64,000 nucleotides of DNA from Methyloprofundus sedimenti (GTDB taxonomy: Bacteria; Pseudomonadota; Gammaproteobacteria; Methylococcales; Methylomonadaceae): the NCBI RefSeq assembly GCF_002072955.1, contig NZ_LPUF01000001.1, positions 1,696,896 to 1,760,895 on the forward strand. Direction: 5' to 3'. The notes below the pieces were generated by a model, which was not told the origin of the DNA, did no database searches, and was given only the letters and a program-made list of their open reading frames with translations. Positions 44,073 through 53,570 of this stretch are shown one piece after another. How positions within the stretch are numbered: the stretch's first letter is position 1; the number at the start of each line of letters is the position of its first letter. Made by a program: the position numbers and the translations under genes.

Positions 44073-45623
44073 TTATTGGAAGAAAATCGCTGCACTTATT
44101 ATTGTTGCACTGGCTATTAATGCGTAAATCGTACTTTTATGATTATTTTGCATTTGCACACGCATTCTTTCTAATTGTTGATTATGTATTTTAGCGCGTT
44201 GACTAGTATGTGCAGCATCATCTAATACTTGAAAAAGCAATGAAGGAATCTCAGGGAATTGTTCTGCTATTTCAGGAAACTTTTGCATGGCTTGTTTGAT
44301 TTTTGCTTTAGGGCTCAAGCGTTCTTTAAACCATGATTCTAGAAAGGGTTTTGCGGTTTGCCATAAGTCCAGTTCAGGATATAGCTGTCGTCCCAATCCC
44401 TCGATATTCAACAATGTTTTTTGCAATAAGACCAATTGCGGTTGAACTTCCATATCAAAGCGGCGTGCTGTTTGAAATAAACGCAGTAATAACAGGCCAA
44501 AGGAAATATCTTTCAGTGGCTTATCAAAAATGGGTTCACAGACACTACGAATGGCCGACTCAAATTCTTCAACCCGTGTCTCAGGGGGAACCCAGCCTGA
44601 AGCTAAATGCATCTCGGCTACACGACGATAATCATGATTGAAAAATGCGAGAAAATTTTCCGCTAAATAGCGTTGGTCCGATTCAGATAAAGTACCGACG
44701 ATGCCAAAATCAACAGCAATATATTTACCCGGAGGGTCTACAAATATATTACCTGGATGCATATCGGCATGAAAAAAATTATCTCTAAAGACCTGGGTGA
44801 AAAATATTTCTACGCCACGCTCGGCAAGTAATTTAAAGTCAGCATTTACAGCACGTAATTCCTTTATGTTACCCACTGGGATGCCATAAATACGCTCCAT
44901 GACTAATACTTTTTTGCGGGTAAACTCCCAGTGAATTTCAGGGATATAAATAGCATCGGAGTTTTCAAAATTACGCCGTAATTTTGTGGCATTTCCAGCT
45001 TCTCTGACCAAATCTAATTCATCGAGTAGCGTTTTTTCAAATTCAGCGACAATTTCCTTGGCATGGAGACGCTTTGCATCTTCCCAAAATTTTTCAGCAA
45101 AATAAGCAAGCTCATATAATAAGCCTATATCAGAATGTATCCACTTTTCTACGTCCGGTCGCAATACTTTGACAACCACCTGTTCACCGCTGTGTAAAAC
45201 AGCTGCATGGACCTGGGCAACAGAAGCAGACGCTAAGGGACTGGGTGAAAATTCAGCAAAGGCTTGATCGATAGACATGCCAAGCTGCTGCTCTATAACT
45301 TCTCGGGCTTGCTGGTCTGAAAAGGGGGGAACTTTATCTTGAAGCATAACGAGTTCATCGGCAATATCATCAGGTAAAATATCCTTACGGGTGGATAGAG
45401 CCTGGCCAAATTTAACGTAAATAGGCCCTAAGTCTTCCAGGGTGCGGCGAATGCGAACCCCGCGTTGTTCAAAATTATTTTTCCGCCAGAAATTGGGTGA
45501 AAAAATAGCCAGAAAGCGTAAAGGCCTGAATAAATGTGTTTTGAGAATCAGGTCATCGAGTCCGTGAGTAACCAGTACCCAGTTGATGTGTAAAATTCGT
45601 AATATGAGTTTGGGGTGCTTCAC
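44073..45623 (-). CDS. ubiB: Ubiquinone biosynthesis kinase-like protein UbiB
   Basis: 516 residues, a member of the ABC1/ADCK family. The KxGQ motif lies in [13 protein letters not shown], the Ala-rich loop in [12 protein letters not shown], and the catalytic-like [11 protein letters not shown] and VDFGIVG follow. A C-terminal hydrophobic anchor ([19 protein letters not shown]) attaches it to the inner membrane. It supports ubiquinone synthesis as an atypical ATPase. It sits 9 bp from ubiJ and 5 bp from regB. Confidence 0.95.
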   Translation of the reverse strand: MKHPKLILRILHINWVLVTHGLDDLILKTHLFRPLRFLAIFSPNFWRKNNFEQRGVRIRRTLEDLGPIYVKFGQALSTRKDILPDDIADELVMLQDKVPPFSDQQAREVIEQQLGMSIDQAFAEFSPSPLASASVAQVHAAVLHSGEQVVVKVLRPDVEKWIHSDIGLLYELAYFAEKFWEDAKRLHAKEIVAEFEKTLLDELDLVREAGNATKLRRNFENSDAIYIPEIHWEFTRKKVLVMERIYGIPVGNIKELRAVNADFKLLAERGVEIFFTQVFRDNFFHADMHPGNIFVDPPGKYIAVDFGIVGTLSESDQRYLAENFLAFFNHDYRRVAEMHLASGWVPPETRVEEFESAIRSVCEPIFDKPLKDISFGLLLLRLFQTARRFDMEVQPQLVLLQKTLLNIEGLGRQLYPELDLWQTAKPFLESWFKERLSPKAKIKQAMQKFPEIAEQFPEIPSLLFQVLDDAAHTSQRAKIHNQQLERMRVQMQNNHKSTIYALIASATIISAAIFFQ

Positions 45624-45632
45624 GTTATCTTC

Positions 45633-46253
45633 CTAAGACTGCTGAGCTTTTAATTGAGTATCTAAACGCTTAATCCGAGCTTCAAGCCGGTCAAAATCTT
45701 CTTTAAGTTGGTCGACTTGCCGGGTGAATAAATTAATTTCAGGTGCAGGGGGAAGGTCTTGTGTTTCGTCCTGTAAAAATTCGCTAATATTAAGTTGAAG
45801 AGTTTTGAGGTTTTCCTGATGCCATAGGCTGGCGCTACGCATGAATCGGCCTAGCTTATGAGCAATGACATCACCCGTGTAATGCGAGAGTTGTTCTTCT
45901 AAATCAATATCTAGTTGTTCAAAGAGGTGCTGAAATTTGTGGCCAACGTTTAAATCGCCAGTTATCGACACTTCACCTGAAAAAAAGGAACGTGCAGGGG
46001 TAGAACTTAGCCCCATTAAACCCAGGGCAGGTAAGGAACCCGTTAGGGTGGTATCTATAGTTCCTTCATAATAATCCATAATCTGGATGTTTTCGCCATT
46101 CGGGCAAAGGTATAGTGTTTCATCAAAAGGCTGAATCGTAACAGCAATGATCTTACCTGTGAGTGGCTTTAAAAAAATAGCAATATCTTCATCCAGACTA
46201 AGGTATTTATTTAGAGCGGTTTCAAAAGCGCTCGTAAGCAGAGGTTTGATCAT
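45633..46253 (-). CDS. ubiJ: Ubiquinone biosynthesis accessory factor UbiJ
   Basis: 206 residues. The SCP2-like lipid-binding N-terminal domain (SVDEDIAIFLKPL-like region, then GTIDTTLTGSLPALGLMG) is followed by a charged C-terminal coiled coil (RLEARIKRLDTQLKAQ). UbiJ organises the soluble Ubi metabolon by binding the polyprenyl precursor. The position between ubiE and ubiB is the standard gammaproteobacterial order. Confidence 0.9.
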   Translation of the reverse strand: MIKPLLTSAFETALNKYLSLDEDIAIFLKPLTGKIIAVTIQPFDETLYLCPNGENIQIMDYYEGTIDTTLTGSLPALGLMGLSSTPARSFFSGEVSITGDLNVGHKFQHLFEQLDIDLEEQLSHYTGDVIAHKLGRFMRSASLWHQENLKTLQLNISEFLQDETQDLPPAPEINLFTRQVDQLKEDFDRLEARIKRLDTQLKAQQS

Positions 46254-46366
46254 CGTTATTATTGTTGATTAGGAAAAGAATGGGGTGAGCAAGCCATTTC
46301 TGTCCACCCTATAAGGAGGGGCACCACAAGGCGGATAAAAAAAACACGACTCAACCGTGAAGTGAG

Positions 46367-47116
46367 TTAAAACTTATAACCTCTATGTACAGCAACAATA
46401 CCTTGCGACATATTGAAATATTCGCAGCGTTCCAGACCGGCTTCCTGCATCATTTCTTTTAATTTATCCTGCTTGGGGTGCATGCGTATTGATTCAGCTA
46501 AATAACGGTAGCTGTTTTCATCTTTGGCAACGAATTTACCAATTTTTGGTAATAATTTAAATGAATAAAAATCATAGACTTTTTCAGTGATTTTATCGGT
46601 CGGGTGAGAGAATTCCAGAACTATTACACGGCCGCCTGGCTTTAATACGCGATACATAGAGCGTAATGCCGCATCTTTATCGGTTACGTTGCGTAAACCA
46701 AAAGCGATACACACGCAATCAAAGCTATTATCTTCAAAGGGAAGACACTCTGCATTGACCTGAGCATAAGTTATATTTTCAATTAGCCCCCGGTCAATTA
46801 GTCGATCACGCCCTGTGCGTAACATTTCAGAATTAATGTCTGCTAAAACAATTTTGCCACTTTTCCCAACGCGTTTGGAAAAAAGTGTCGTTAAGTCACC
46901 TGTTCCACCGGCTAAATCCAGTACCTGTTCGCCTTCGCGTACATTGCTTAATTGCACGGCAACACGCTTCCAGATACGGTGTATGCCGAGTGACATTAAG
47001 TCATTCATTATGTCGTATTGACTGGCAACAGAGTCAAAAACTCCGCGCACCAGGTTAACTTTATCTTTTGTTTCGACTTGTTTAAAACCAAAATGAGTGG
47101 TGTTATCAGTTGTCAT
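46367..47116 (-). CDS. ubiE: Ubiquinone/menaquinone C-methyltransferase UbiE
   Basis: 249 residues. The SAM motif [12 protein letters not shown] and post-motifs [15 protein letters not shown] and [11 protein letters not shown] are characteristic of UbiE. It methylates the benzoquinol ring of demethoxyubiquinol. A 113-bp gap to ubiJ holds no clear terminator, so an ubiE-ubiJ-ubiB operon is likely. Confidence 0.96.
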   Translation of the reverse strand: MTTDNTTHFGFKQVETKDKVNLVRGVFDSVASQYDIMNDLMSLGIHRIWKRVAVQLSNVREGEQVLDLAGGTGDLTTLFSKRVGKSGKIVLADINSEMLRTGRDRLIDRGLIENITYAQVNAECLPFEDNSFDCVCIAFGLRNVTDKDAALRSMYRVLKPGGRVIVLEFSHPTDKITEKVYDFYSFKLLPKIGKFVAKDENSYRYLAESIRMHPKQDKLKEMMQEAGLERCEYFNMSQGIVAVHRGYKF

Positions 47117-47165
47117 GTTGTGTCTTTAGTTAAAGGGCAGACTTGATTGCTGCCAGTGATCTCTG

Positions 47166-47195
47166 AAAAGGAGAGGCATTTAGCCTTCTCTCCTT
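47166..47195 (-). terminator. Terminator after the hslVU-DUF971 run
   Basis: On the minus strand AAGGAGAG pairs with CTCTCCTT, followed by TT. It lies about 33 bp beyond the DUF971 stop and upstream of ubiE, separating the two operons. Confidence 0.6.
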
Positions 47196-47227
47196 AATAG
47201 TATATAGTTGAAACTGAGGTAATCGGT

Positions 47228-47617
47228 TTAATTTTGTTTTGCTTCTGTACGCTGATGTCCTGCAGCCGCTAATTCATTTAAATACCCAGGCCAAAGCTCA
47301 TCATATTCATTACCGAGTTTATACAGCAACTCCCAGGTATAAATACCGGTACTATGCCCATCACTAAAATCAGGTGAAATTCCATAATTACCAATCGGTC
47401 TTATTGCATTAATCGCGACAGATTCTTTACCTGTTTGTAAAATTTCTTGTCCTGGCGCGTGTCCTAATGCTTCAGCAGAAGGGGTAAAAACCCGCAGGTA
47501 CTCGCAAGGCAGATGAAAAGTTTTGCCATTGGCGAAACTTACTTCAAGAATACGGGATATTTTGTGTAATTTGATTTCCGTTGGATAAGTATCAATTGAT
47601 TCTGCTTGAATACGCAT
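47228..47617 (-). CDS. DUF971 protein (gamma-butyrobetaine hydroxylase N-domain-like)
   Basis: 129 residues. The region FANGKTFHLPCEYLRVFTPS and the later SDGHSTGIYTWELLYKLG match the DUF971 family, a small fold shared with the N-terminus of gamma-butyrobetaine hydroxylase. The family has been linked to Fe-S or redox proteins, but its function is not settled. It follows hslU after 2 bp, a common neighbour arrangement in gammaproteobacteria. Confidence 0.88.
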   Translation of the reverse strand: MRIQAESIDTYPTEIKLHKISRILEVSFANGKTFHLPCEYLRVFTPSAEALGHAPGQEILQTGKESVAINAIRPIGNYGISPDFSDGHSTGIYTWELLYKLGNEYDELWPGYLNELAAAGHQRTEAKQN

Positions 47618-47619
47618 AA

Positions 47620-48942
47620 TTATAGTATATAACGACTTAAATCTTCATCCTGAACAAACTCAGAAAGATATTGATTTACATAATCCGCATCGATAACAAT
47701 ATTTTTATCGACTAAATCAGGCGCATCAAAGGAAACAGTTTCTAATAAACGTTCTAGTATAGTATGTAAACGTCTGGCACCAATATTTTCAGTTTTCTCA
47801 TTTACTTCCCAGCCCAGTTCAGCAATGCGTTGAATACCCTCATCAGTAAAGCTAAGATTGACTCCTTCTGTTGCCAGTAAGGCTTGATATTGCTCGGTTA
47901 AAGAGGCATCTGGTTCTGTGAGAATACGAATAAAATCATCACTTGTTAGAGCGTCTAATTCAACTCGAATTGGGAATCGTCCTTGTAATTCAGGAATTAA
48001 ATCAGATGGTTTGGATATATGAAAAGCACCAGAAGCAATAAATAAAATATGATCAGTTTTAATCATGCCGTACTTTGTACTAACAGTGCTGCCTTCAACT
48101 AAAGGTAATAAATCCCTTTGTACGCCTTCACGTGAGATATCACCACCGCCACCACTATCCGAACGTTTACATACTTTGTCAATTTCATCCAGAAAGACTA
48201 TGCCTTGTTGCTCTACTGCAGAAACAGCAGCTAATTTAATTTCGTCTTCATTCACTAATTTAGCAGCATGCTCCTCTGTTAATAACTTAAGGGCATCTTT
48301 GACAGGTAGTTTACGGTCTTTGGTTTTATGGCTGCCAAGGTTCTGGAACATACCTTGCAACTGATTGGTCATTTCTTCCATTCCAGGAGGTGCCATGATT
48401 TCAACGCCGATACGTGAGGCCTGTACTTCTATTTCAATTTCTTTGGCATCAAAATCACCTTCACGTAATTTCTTACGCATTTTTTGCCGGGTACTCTCTT
48501 CAGTCTCAGAGAGCATTCCGCTATCAGCACGGGGTAATAAAATATCCAGAACCTCATCTTCAGCCGCATCCATGGCACGATGTTGTACTGATTTCATTTC
48601 TGTTTCGCGTGTCATTTTATAGGCGGTTTCAACTAAATCTCGTATGATAGACTCGACATCGCGACCGACATAACCCACTTCTGTAAATTTTGTTGCTTCA
48701 ATTTTAATGAAAGGTGCATTTGCAAGACGTGCCAATCTGCGTGCTATTTCTGTTTTACCTACCCCGGTAGGGCCAATCATTAGAATATTCTTAGGCGTGA
48801 TTTCATCGCGCATCGTGCCTTCGACCTGGGCACGTCGCCAGCGATTGCGTAATGCAATAGCAACTGAACGTTTAGCACTGGCCTGACCGATAATATGTTT
48901 ATCTAATTCGTGTGCAATTTCTTTGGGAGTCATCTGTGTCAT
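47620..48942 (-). CDS. hslU: HslU ATPase of the HslVU protease
   Basis: 440 residues, full length. The AAA+ unfoldase has Walker [11 protein letters not shown], Walker [11 protein letters not shown] and sensor regions (GRFPIRVEL); the inserted I-domain lies at about 110-240. The C-terminal ...DEDLSRYIL tail docks into HslV. It overlaps no gene but is 8 bp from hslV, forming one operon. Confidence 0.97.
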   Translation of the reverse strand: MTQMTPKEIAHELDKHIIGQASAKRSVAIALRNRWRRAQVEGTMRDEITPKNILMIGPTGVGKTEIARRLARLANAPFIKIEATKFTEVGYVGRDVESIIRDLVETAYKMTRETEMKSVQHRAMDAAEDEVLDILLPRADSGMLSETEESTRQKMRKKLREGDFDAKEIEIEVQASRIGVEIMAPPGMEEMTNQLQGMFQNLGSHKTKDRKLPVKDALKLLTEEHAAKLVNEDEIKLAAVSAVEQQGIVFLDEIDKVCKRSDSGGGGDISREGVQRDLLPLVEGSTVSTKYGMIKTDHILFIASGAFHISKPSDLIPELQGRFPIRVELDALTSDDFIRILTEPDASLTEQYQALLATEGVNLSFTDEGIQRIAELGWEVNEKTENIGARRLHTILERLLETVSFDAPDLVDKNIVIDADYVNQYLSEFVQDEDLSRYIL

Positions 48943-48950
48943 TTGTTTTT

Positions 48951-49499
48951 TTAATCCTTTGGCTCGGCGTCTAGCTCTTCAATACGTAAATTGTGGTTAG
49001 TATAAATACATATATCAGCCGCAATATTGAGCGATTTCTCGACAATTTCTCGTGCGCTTAAATCAGAATTCTCCAGTAACGCTCGCGCAGCGGATTGCGC
49101 GAAAGGACCGCCAGAACCAATGGCTATTAAATCATATTCAGGCTCAATAACATCACCATTACCCGAGATGATTAAGGAGGTTTTACTGTCTGCTATTGAG
49201 AGTAGGGCTTCTAATTTACGTAAAGCGCGTTCAGTACGCCAGTCTTTAGCCATTTCAACGGCTGCACGAGTAAGATTGCCATGATGCTTTTCCAGTTTTC
49301 CTTCAAAATGCTCAAACAGCGTGAAGGCATCGGCGGTTGCACCCGCAAATCCGGCAATTACTTTGTCATGGTATAAACGACGCACTTTACGTGCATTACC
49401 TTTCATAACAGTATTACCTAATGTAACCTGGCCATCACCACCGATAACAACTTTATCACCACGGCGCACAGAAAGAATTGTTGTACCTCTAAAATCCAC
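48951..49499 (-). CDS. hslV: HslV peptidase of the HslVU protease
   Basis: 182 residues with GTG start at 49499. The N-terminal catalytic Thr follows processing in [20 protein letters not shown], and [10 protein letters not shown] and [13 protein letters not shown] are hallmark segments. It forms double hexamers with HslU to degrade misfolded proteins. Confidence 0.97.
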   Translation of the reverse strand: MDFRGTTILSVRRGDKVVIGGDGQVTLGNTVMKGNARKVRRLYHDKVIAGFAGATADAFTLFEHFEGKLEKHHGNLTRAAVEMAKDWRTERALRKLEALLSIADSKTSLIISGNGDVIEPEYDLIAIGSGGPFAQSAARALLENSDLSAREIVEKSLNIAADICIYTNHNLRIEELDAEPKD

Positions 49500-49519
49500 T
49501 TTTTATTACCCATAATAGT

Positions 49520-49552
49520 ACCTGAATCTGGATTGAAGTCCTGTATTCAGGT
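49520..49552. promoter_or_regulatory. Inverted repeat in the hslV leader
   Basis: ACCTGAAT (49520-49527) pairs perfectly with ATTCAGGT (49545-49552), 20-50 bp upstream of the hslV start. In E. coli a stem-loop in the hslVU 5' leader stabilises the mRNA; a similar role here is possible. I do not see a clear sigma-32 promoter. Confidence 0.4.
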
Positions 49553-49725
49553 AGAAAATAAATCTTAAGATTTTACATGCTTACACAGTGTCTTGATAGC
49601 CTTTAAATTAGAAATCGTTTTAATAGTATGCCTAAAGATGGCTAATCAAAGTTAAAAACAATTGATCATACACTGACAGCAATATGTTTAGACGTCTATT
49701 ATGTATTCTCTGGTAATGTGGAAAT

Positions 49726-50523
49726 TTAAACTTTATTAAGAATAAGTTCCAACACTAGTTTACTACCAAAGTAGGCTAACAATAGACATGTAAAACCGTA
49801 TAAAGTCCAGCGTATTGCCGTCTTGCCTCGCCAGCCATAACGTTTTCTACCGAGTAATAAGCAACTAAAAATTATCCAGGCAATTATGGATAAAATAGTC
49901 TTATGCGCCAGATGCTGTGCAAATAAGTCTTCTATAAAAATAAACCCACTGAGTAAAGAAAAGCTTAAAAACAACAACCCCGTGCTGATCATTTGAAATA
50001 ACAAAGACTCCATCGCCTGCAAAGGTGGAAAGGCAAGCATTAATCGTCCAGGGTTATGACTCTTAAGCTGTTTGTTTTGTAGGGCCAGTAATAGTGCCTG
50101 GAAGGCCGCTATAGTGAGTAAACTAAAAGCAATAATTGAACTGAGAATATGTACATTCATTGCCAGTGAAAAATCTTGCGTTATTTTTACTGAACTGGGA
50201 TAAAGCACATCAAGTGCCAGCATAAGTGCTGCGATAGGAAAAAGTGCTATGCCTAGTTTTTCAACAGGTTTAGACAAAGATGCAAACAATAGTAAAAAAG
50301 CGATGATTAGTGAAATAATGGCAGCGGTATGAAAAAAGCTAAAATCAATTCCCTGATTATGCCAGGCACTGAGCGAAAGTGATAAAAGATGTGCAATAGA
50401 AGCAAGCCAGGCAAACGTTAGAGCCAGTTTTTTATGTTGGTTCTCTTTAATATCGATTATTAGAGTAATGCTACTGGCAAAGTATAAGCAAAATGCTAAA
50501 CCTTCAAGTAAGAATAAGTTCAT
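49726..50523 (-). CDS. ypjD: CcsA/CcmC-like membrane protein, YpjD type
   Basis: 265 residues with about eight hydrophobic segments, for example ASLLLALQ-flanked spans and GIALFPIAALMLALDVLYPS. NVHILSSIIAFSLLTIAAFQ and LAHKTILSIIAWIIFSCLLL contain the two conserved His of the heme-handling family. The YpjD group belongs to the cytochrome c assembly family but lacks the WWD domain, and its function is unclear. The last segments GRKRYGWRGKTAIRWTLYGF are typical. The gene is in the same strand run as dtd and hslVU. Confidence 0.85.
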   Translation of the reverse strand: MNLFLLEGLAFCLYFASSITLIIDIKENQHKKLALTFAWLASIAHLLSLSLSAWHNQGIDFSFFHTAAIISLIIAFLLLFASLSKPVEKLGIALFPIAALMLALDVLYPSSVKITQDFSLAMNVHILSSIIAFSLLTIAAFQALLLALQNKQLKSHNPGRLMLAFPPLQAMESLLFQMISTGLLFLSFSLLSGFIFIEDLFAQHLAHKTILSIIAWIIFSCLLLGRKRYGWRGKTAIRWTLYGFTCLLLAYFGSKLVLELILNKV

Positions 50524-50558
50524 ATGGGGAGTATCTTTGAATATAAAGGGCTATGATT

Positions 50559-50996
50559 TTAAACTTTAAGCGTAAAGGTAACAGGGCCATCATTAGTCAG
50601 TGACACTTGCATATCTGCACCAAATTTTCCCGTTTGTATATGCGGGTAATTACCTTGTGCATAGCTAACAAGATAATGAAATAATTGCTTACCTTTTTCG
50701 GGGGAGGCTGCCGGTGTAAAGCTAGGGCGATTACCTGAATCAGTATCAGCAGCCAGAGTAAACTGAGGCACTAACAATAACTCTCCCTGAATGCTTTGCA
50801 AGCTCAGATTCATCCGCTGTTCTGCGTCAGGAAAAATGCGATAGTTCATAATGCGTTCAAACATTCGCTGCGCAGATTTCTCAGAATCCAGTTTTTCTAT
50901 AGCGACTAATGCCAAAATACCGCGATCAATTTTAGCCACAAGCTGATTTTCAATGCTGACCTGGGCCTGAGTAACACGTTGAATTATAGAAATCAT
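50559..50996 (-). CDS. dtd: D-aminoacyl-tRNA deacylase
   Basis: 145 residues, usual length. The cross-subunit motifs LLVPQFTLAAD (SQF-like) and the NDGPVTF (Gly-Pro loop) are intact. It removes D-amino acids mischarged on tRNA. N-terminus MISIIQRVTQAQVSIENQLV is typical. Confidence 0.95.
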   Translation of the reverse strand: MISIIQRVTQAQVSIENQLVAKIDRGILALVAIEKLDSEKSAQRMFERIMNYRIFPDAEQRMNLSLQSIQGELLLVPQFTLAADTDSGNRPSFTPAASPEKGKQLFHYLVSYAQGNYPHIQTGKFGADMQVSLTNDGPVTFTLKV

Positions 50997-51017
50997 TTTT
51001 TAAAAAGTGAATGTATT

Positions 51018-51953
51018 TCAACCCAGCAGGTTTTCTAAAGCCATCATAATAATAAAACCAATCATCAGAGCAAACGTTGCATAGCGAGAGCGTCCATTTG
51101 AGTGAGATTCAGGAATGATCTCTTCCGAGATTACAAATATCATTGCGCCAGCCGCAAAGCCCATGGCAAAGGGTAGTACGGAAGAAAAAGTCGCGACCAT
51201 CGTGATCCCTAATAGACCACCAACGGGCTCAACCAGACCTGTTAGCGTAGCAATACCGACGGCTTTCCATTTGTTATAGCCTAAAGCAACTAAAGGCAAG
51301 GCGACGGCAAGACCTTCGGGGATGTTTTGTAATGCGATAGCGATAGCTAGAACAATACCATTATTCAGATCACCTGTGCCAAAGCTAACACCAACAGACA
51401 TTCCTTCGGGAAAATTATGAATAGTGATGGCGAATATAAATAGCCAGATTTTTTGTAAAGATTCAGCGTGCTCATTCAGGTCATCCTTAAAATGAATATG
51501 CGGTAATTTTTTATCGGCTAAATGCAGAAATAATGCGCCAAATGACATGCCAGCGGCAACGAACCAAAGTCCTTTACCAGGCCATAACTGGTTTCCATAT
51601 TCAATACCCGGAACTAATAAAGAGAAAGCTGCCGCCGCAAGCATTACACCTGCAGCACCACCGAGTAAGCCATTATAGACGCTCGTTGAAACTTGTTTAA
51701 AAAGAGCGGCCGGTAAGGCGCCTACACCAGTAGCCAGACCAGCCAAGACGCTGGCCAAAAAGCCAATCATGGCAACTTTACCAAAAAACAGGTATAAACT
51801 ACCAAAAACAAGAATTTGAGAGACTAAAAAAAGTGCGGCTAGAGTAAGCCAACGCTCATTTTTAGGCATCGCTTGTAATTTTTGATAATACGAATTTGAG
51901 TTCAGTTGTGACTTACATTTATCAAAAATATTAGTTAAATCTAGCGCGCTCAT
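51018..51953 (-). CDS. ZIP-family metal transporter
   Basis: 311 residues with about eight membrane segments after a 35-residue cytosolic start. The metal-site helices HNFPEGMSVGVSFG (TM4) and LQNIPEGLAVALPL (TM5) are both present. A His-bearing loop (DKKLPHIHFKDDLNEHAE) lies between TM3 and TM4, as expected for ZIPs. It imports Zn2+, Fe2+ or a similar divalent cation into the cytoplasm; the exact metal is unknown. Confidence 0.93.
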   Translation of the reverse strand: MSALDLTNIFDKCKSQLNSNSYYQKLQAMPKNERWLTLAALFLVSQILVFGSLYLFFGKVAMIGFLASVLAGLATGVGALPAALFKQVSTSVYNGLLGGAAGVMLAAAAFSLLVPGIEYGNQLWPGKGLWFVAAGMSFGALFLHLADKKLPHIHFKDDLNEHAESLQKIWLFIFAITIHNFPEGMSVGVSFGTGDLNNGIVLAIAIALQNIPEGLAVALPLVALGYNKWKAVGIATLTGLVEPVGGLLGITMVATFSSVLPFAMGFAAGAMIFVISEEIIPESHSNGRSRYATFALMIGFIIMMALENLLG

Positions 51954-52078
51954 TACTTCCTCTGGGTATCTTAATGTGATTGAATATTAATCCATAAAGT
52001 ATAACATCAACAATAACTTTCAAATCTATTTAACATGCCTGACCAGGTGCGTTCACTTACTGTTCAAAATATCAGAAA

Positions 52079-52912
52079 ATGAAAAACAAATGCAATTATT
52101 GGAATATATATCTTGTGCTATTGTTATTTACCCGGTTTAGTTATGCAACTGATATCTTCAAATGGACTGACCCGCAAGGCCAGATCCATTATTCAGATAA
52201 AAAGCATAGCAATGCAATAGAATATAAGCCTGTTCAGGATTTTAGTTTTTATAATGTTCAAAAAGTCTATGATGGCGATACCGTACTACTAAGTGATGGA
52301 CGCAAAATACGCTTGTTAGGTATTAATACACCGGAAATAGAACATGCAGATCAAGCTGAGCAAGCTGGAGGTGAGGTAGCACGGCAATGGTTAACGCAAC
52401 AATTATTGAATACCCGGGTCAGACTGGAATTTGATTCTGAAAAACGTGACAAATATAAACGCCATTTAGCACATATTTTTACCGAACAAGGATTACATCT
52501 CAATCGTGAACTCGTACGATTAGGCTATGCAAGTACTAGCATCTATCCTCCAAATTTAAAATATGTTGCTGAATTACTTGCTGCGCAACAAGTGGCAGAA
52601 ACAGGGCGTCTTGGTATCTGGCAGTACTCTGACTATGCCCCAAAATTTACCAGTGAATTAAGTAACAAAAACAAGCAGGGTTGGCAGCGAATAATCGGGC
52701 GTGTCTTGAGGATTAAAAGTACGTCGAAAAGCCGCTATTTAAAATTAAACGATAATTTTGATGTACGTATCAAAAAAGAGCATTTACAGTATTTCGACAC
52801 TTTATCCTTATTAAAGGGAAAAAAAATTGAAGTCAGGGGCTGGGTCAATAAATATAAAAATGGTTTTTCTGTGTTAGTGAGACATCCCAGTGCTCTTAAA
52901 ATATTATTTTAA
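52079..52912 (+). CDS. Secreted thermonuclease-family protein with DUF4124-like N-domain
   Basis: 277 residues. A signal peptide (to about residue 23) is followed by IFKWTDPQGQIHYSDKKH, a DUF4124 module. The SNase domain follows: VYDGDTVLL, RKIRLLGINTPEIE and DKYKRHLAHIF. In micrococcal nuclease the second loop is usually D-T-P-E; here it is N-T-P-E, so a calcium ligand Asp is replaced by Asn. A C-terminal OB-like extension (about 200-277) is present. It probably acts in the envelope. Confidence 0.88.
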   Translation: MKNKCNYWNIYLVLLLFTRFSYATDIFKWTDPQGQIHYSDKKHSNAIEYKPVQDFSFYNVQKVYDGDTVLLSDGRKIRLLGINTPEIEHADQAEQAGGEVARQWLTQQLLNTRVRLEFDSEKRDKYKRHLAHIFTEQGLHLNRELVRLGYASTSIYPPNLKYVAELLAAQQVAETGRLGIWQYSDYAPKFTSELSNKNKQGWQRIIGRVLRIKSTSKSRYLKLNDNFDVRIKKEHLQYFDTLSLLKGKKIEVRGWVNKYKNGFSVLVRHPSALKILF

Positions 52913-53099
52913 GAGCATGGAACAATACACTGCTCTTGCCAAAGGCTACGGCCATTGCCAGCGAGCTGTGCCTTGTCTTTCACGCTCAGATTTTCCACAA
53001 AATCCGTGCACAACTGTGGTTTCTAGGTTTAACCCTTTTTGTAATTATGTAATAGTAAGGTGAAAATTCAAGGGTATTACTCATCTGGAGAAACAGTTT

Positions 53100-53531
53100 A
53101 TGTCAGAGAAATATTTCGCAACAGGGCAGTGTTTATGTGGAAAAATTAGTTATACTATTTTTGCTCCTCCACGAGTCATGAGTCAGTGCCACTGTGATGA
53201 CTGTCGAAAAGCGACAGGAACAGGGCATGCATCAAATGCTTTTTTTAAACAACAGGATGTGCAGATCATTGGTGAGCCTCGGAGTTATGACTCAGTCGCT
53301 GATAGTGGTTCGATAGTAACCCGCTATTTTTGCCCCGTGTGTGGCAGTCTTCTTTTTGGCGCCTTAGGAGGAATCAAAAATGTGCTGGCAGTAGCTGTTG
53401 GTTCATTAGATGATAGCTCATGGTTTAAGCCCAGCGTCATTGTGTATAACAAACGTAAACCACATTGGGATTTTATGGATCCAGATATTCCAACATATGC
53501 AGAAATGCCACCGTCTGTTGTCAAGAAGTGA
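53100..53531 (+). CDS. GFA-family (glutathione-dependent formaldehyde-activating-like) zinc protein
   Basis: 143 residues. Zinc-binding cysteines lie in GQCLCGKISY, SQCHCDDCRKATG and RYFCPVCGSLLF, the full GFA set. The family includes a claimed formaldehyde-glutathione adduct former and many proteins of unknown substrate. The length is normal. Confidence 0.9.
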   Translation: MSEKYFATGQCLCGKISYTIFAPPRVMSQCHCDDCRKATGTGHASNAFFKQQDVQIIGEPRSYDSVADSGSIVTRYFCPVCGSLLFGALGGIKNVLAVAVGSLDDSSWFKPSVIVYNKRKPHWDFMDPDIPTYAEMPPSVVKK

Positions 53532-53570
53532 ACTACAGACTATTACCCCTAATTCAAGTGAGTAAGTAAA

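Noticed and set aside
46254-46366. Possible small gene or terminator between ubiJ and ubiE
   Set aside because: No stable hairpin with a T-run and no open frame with a plausible start.
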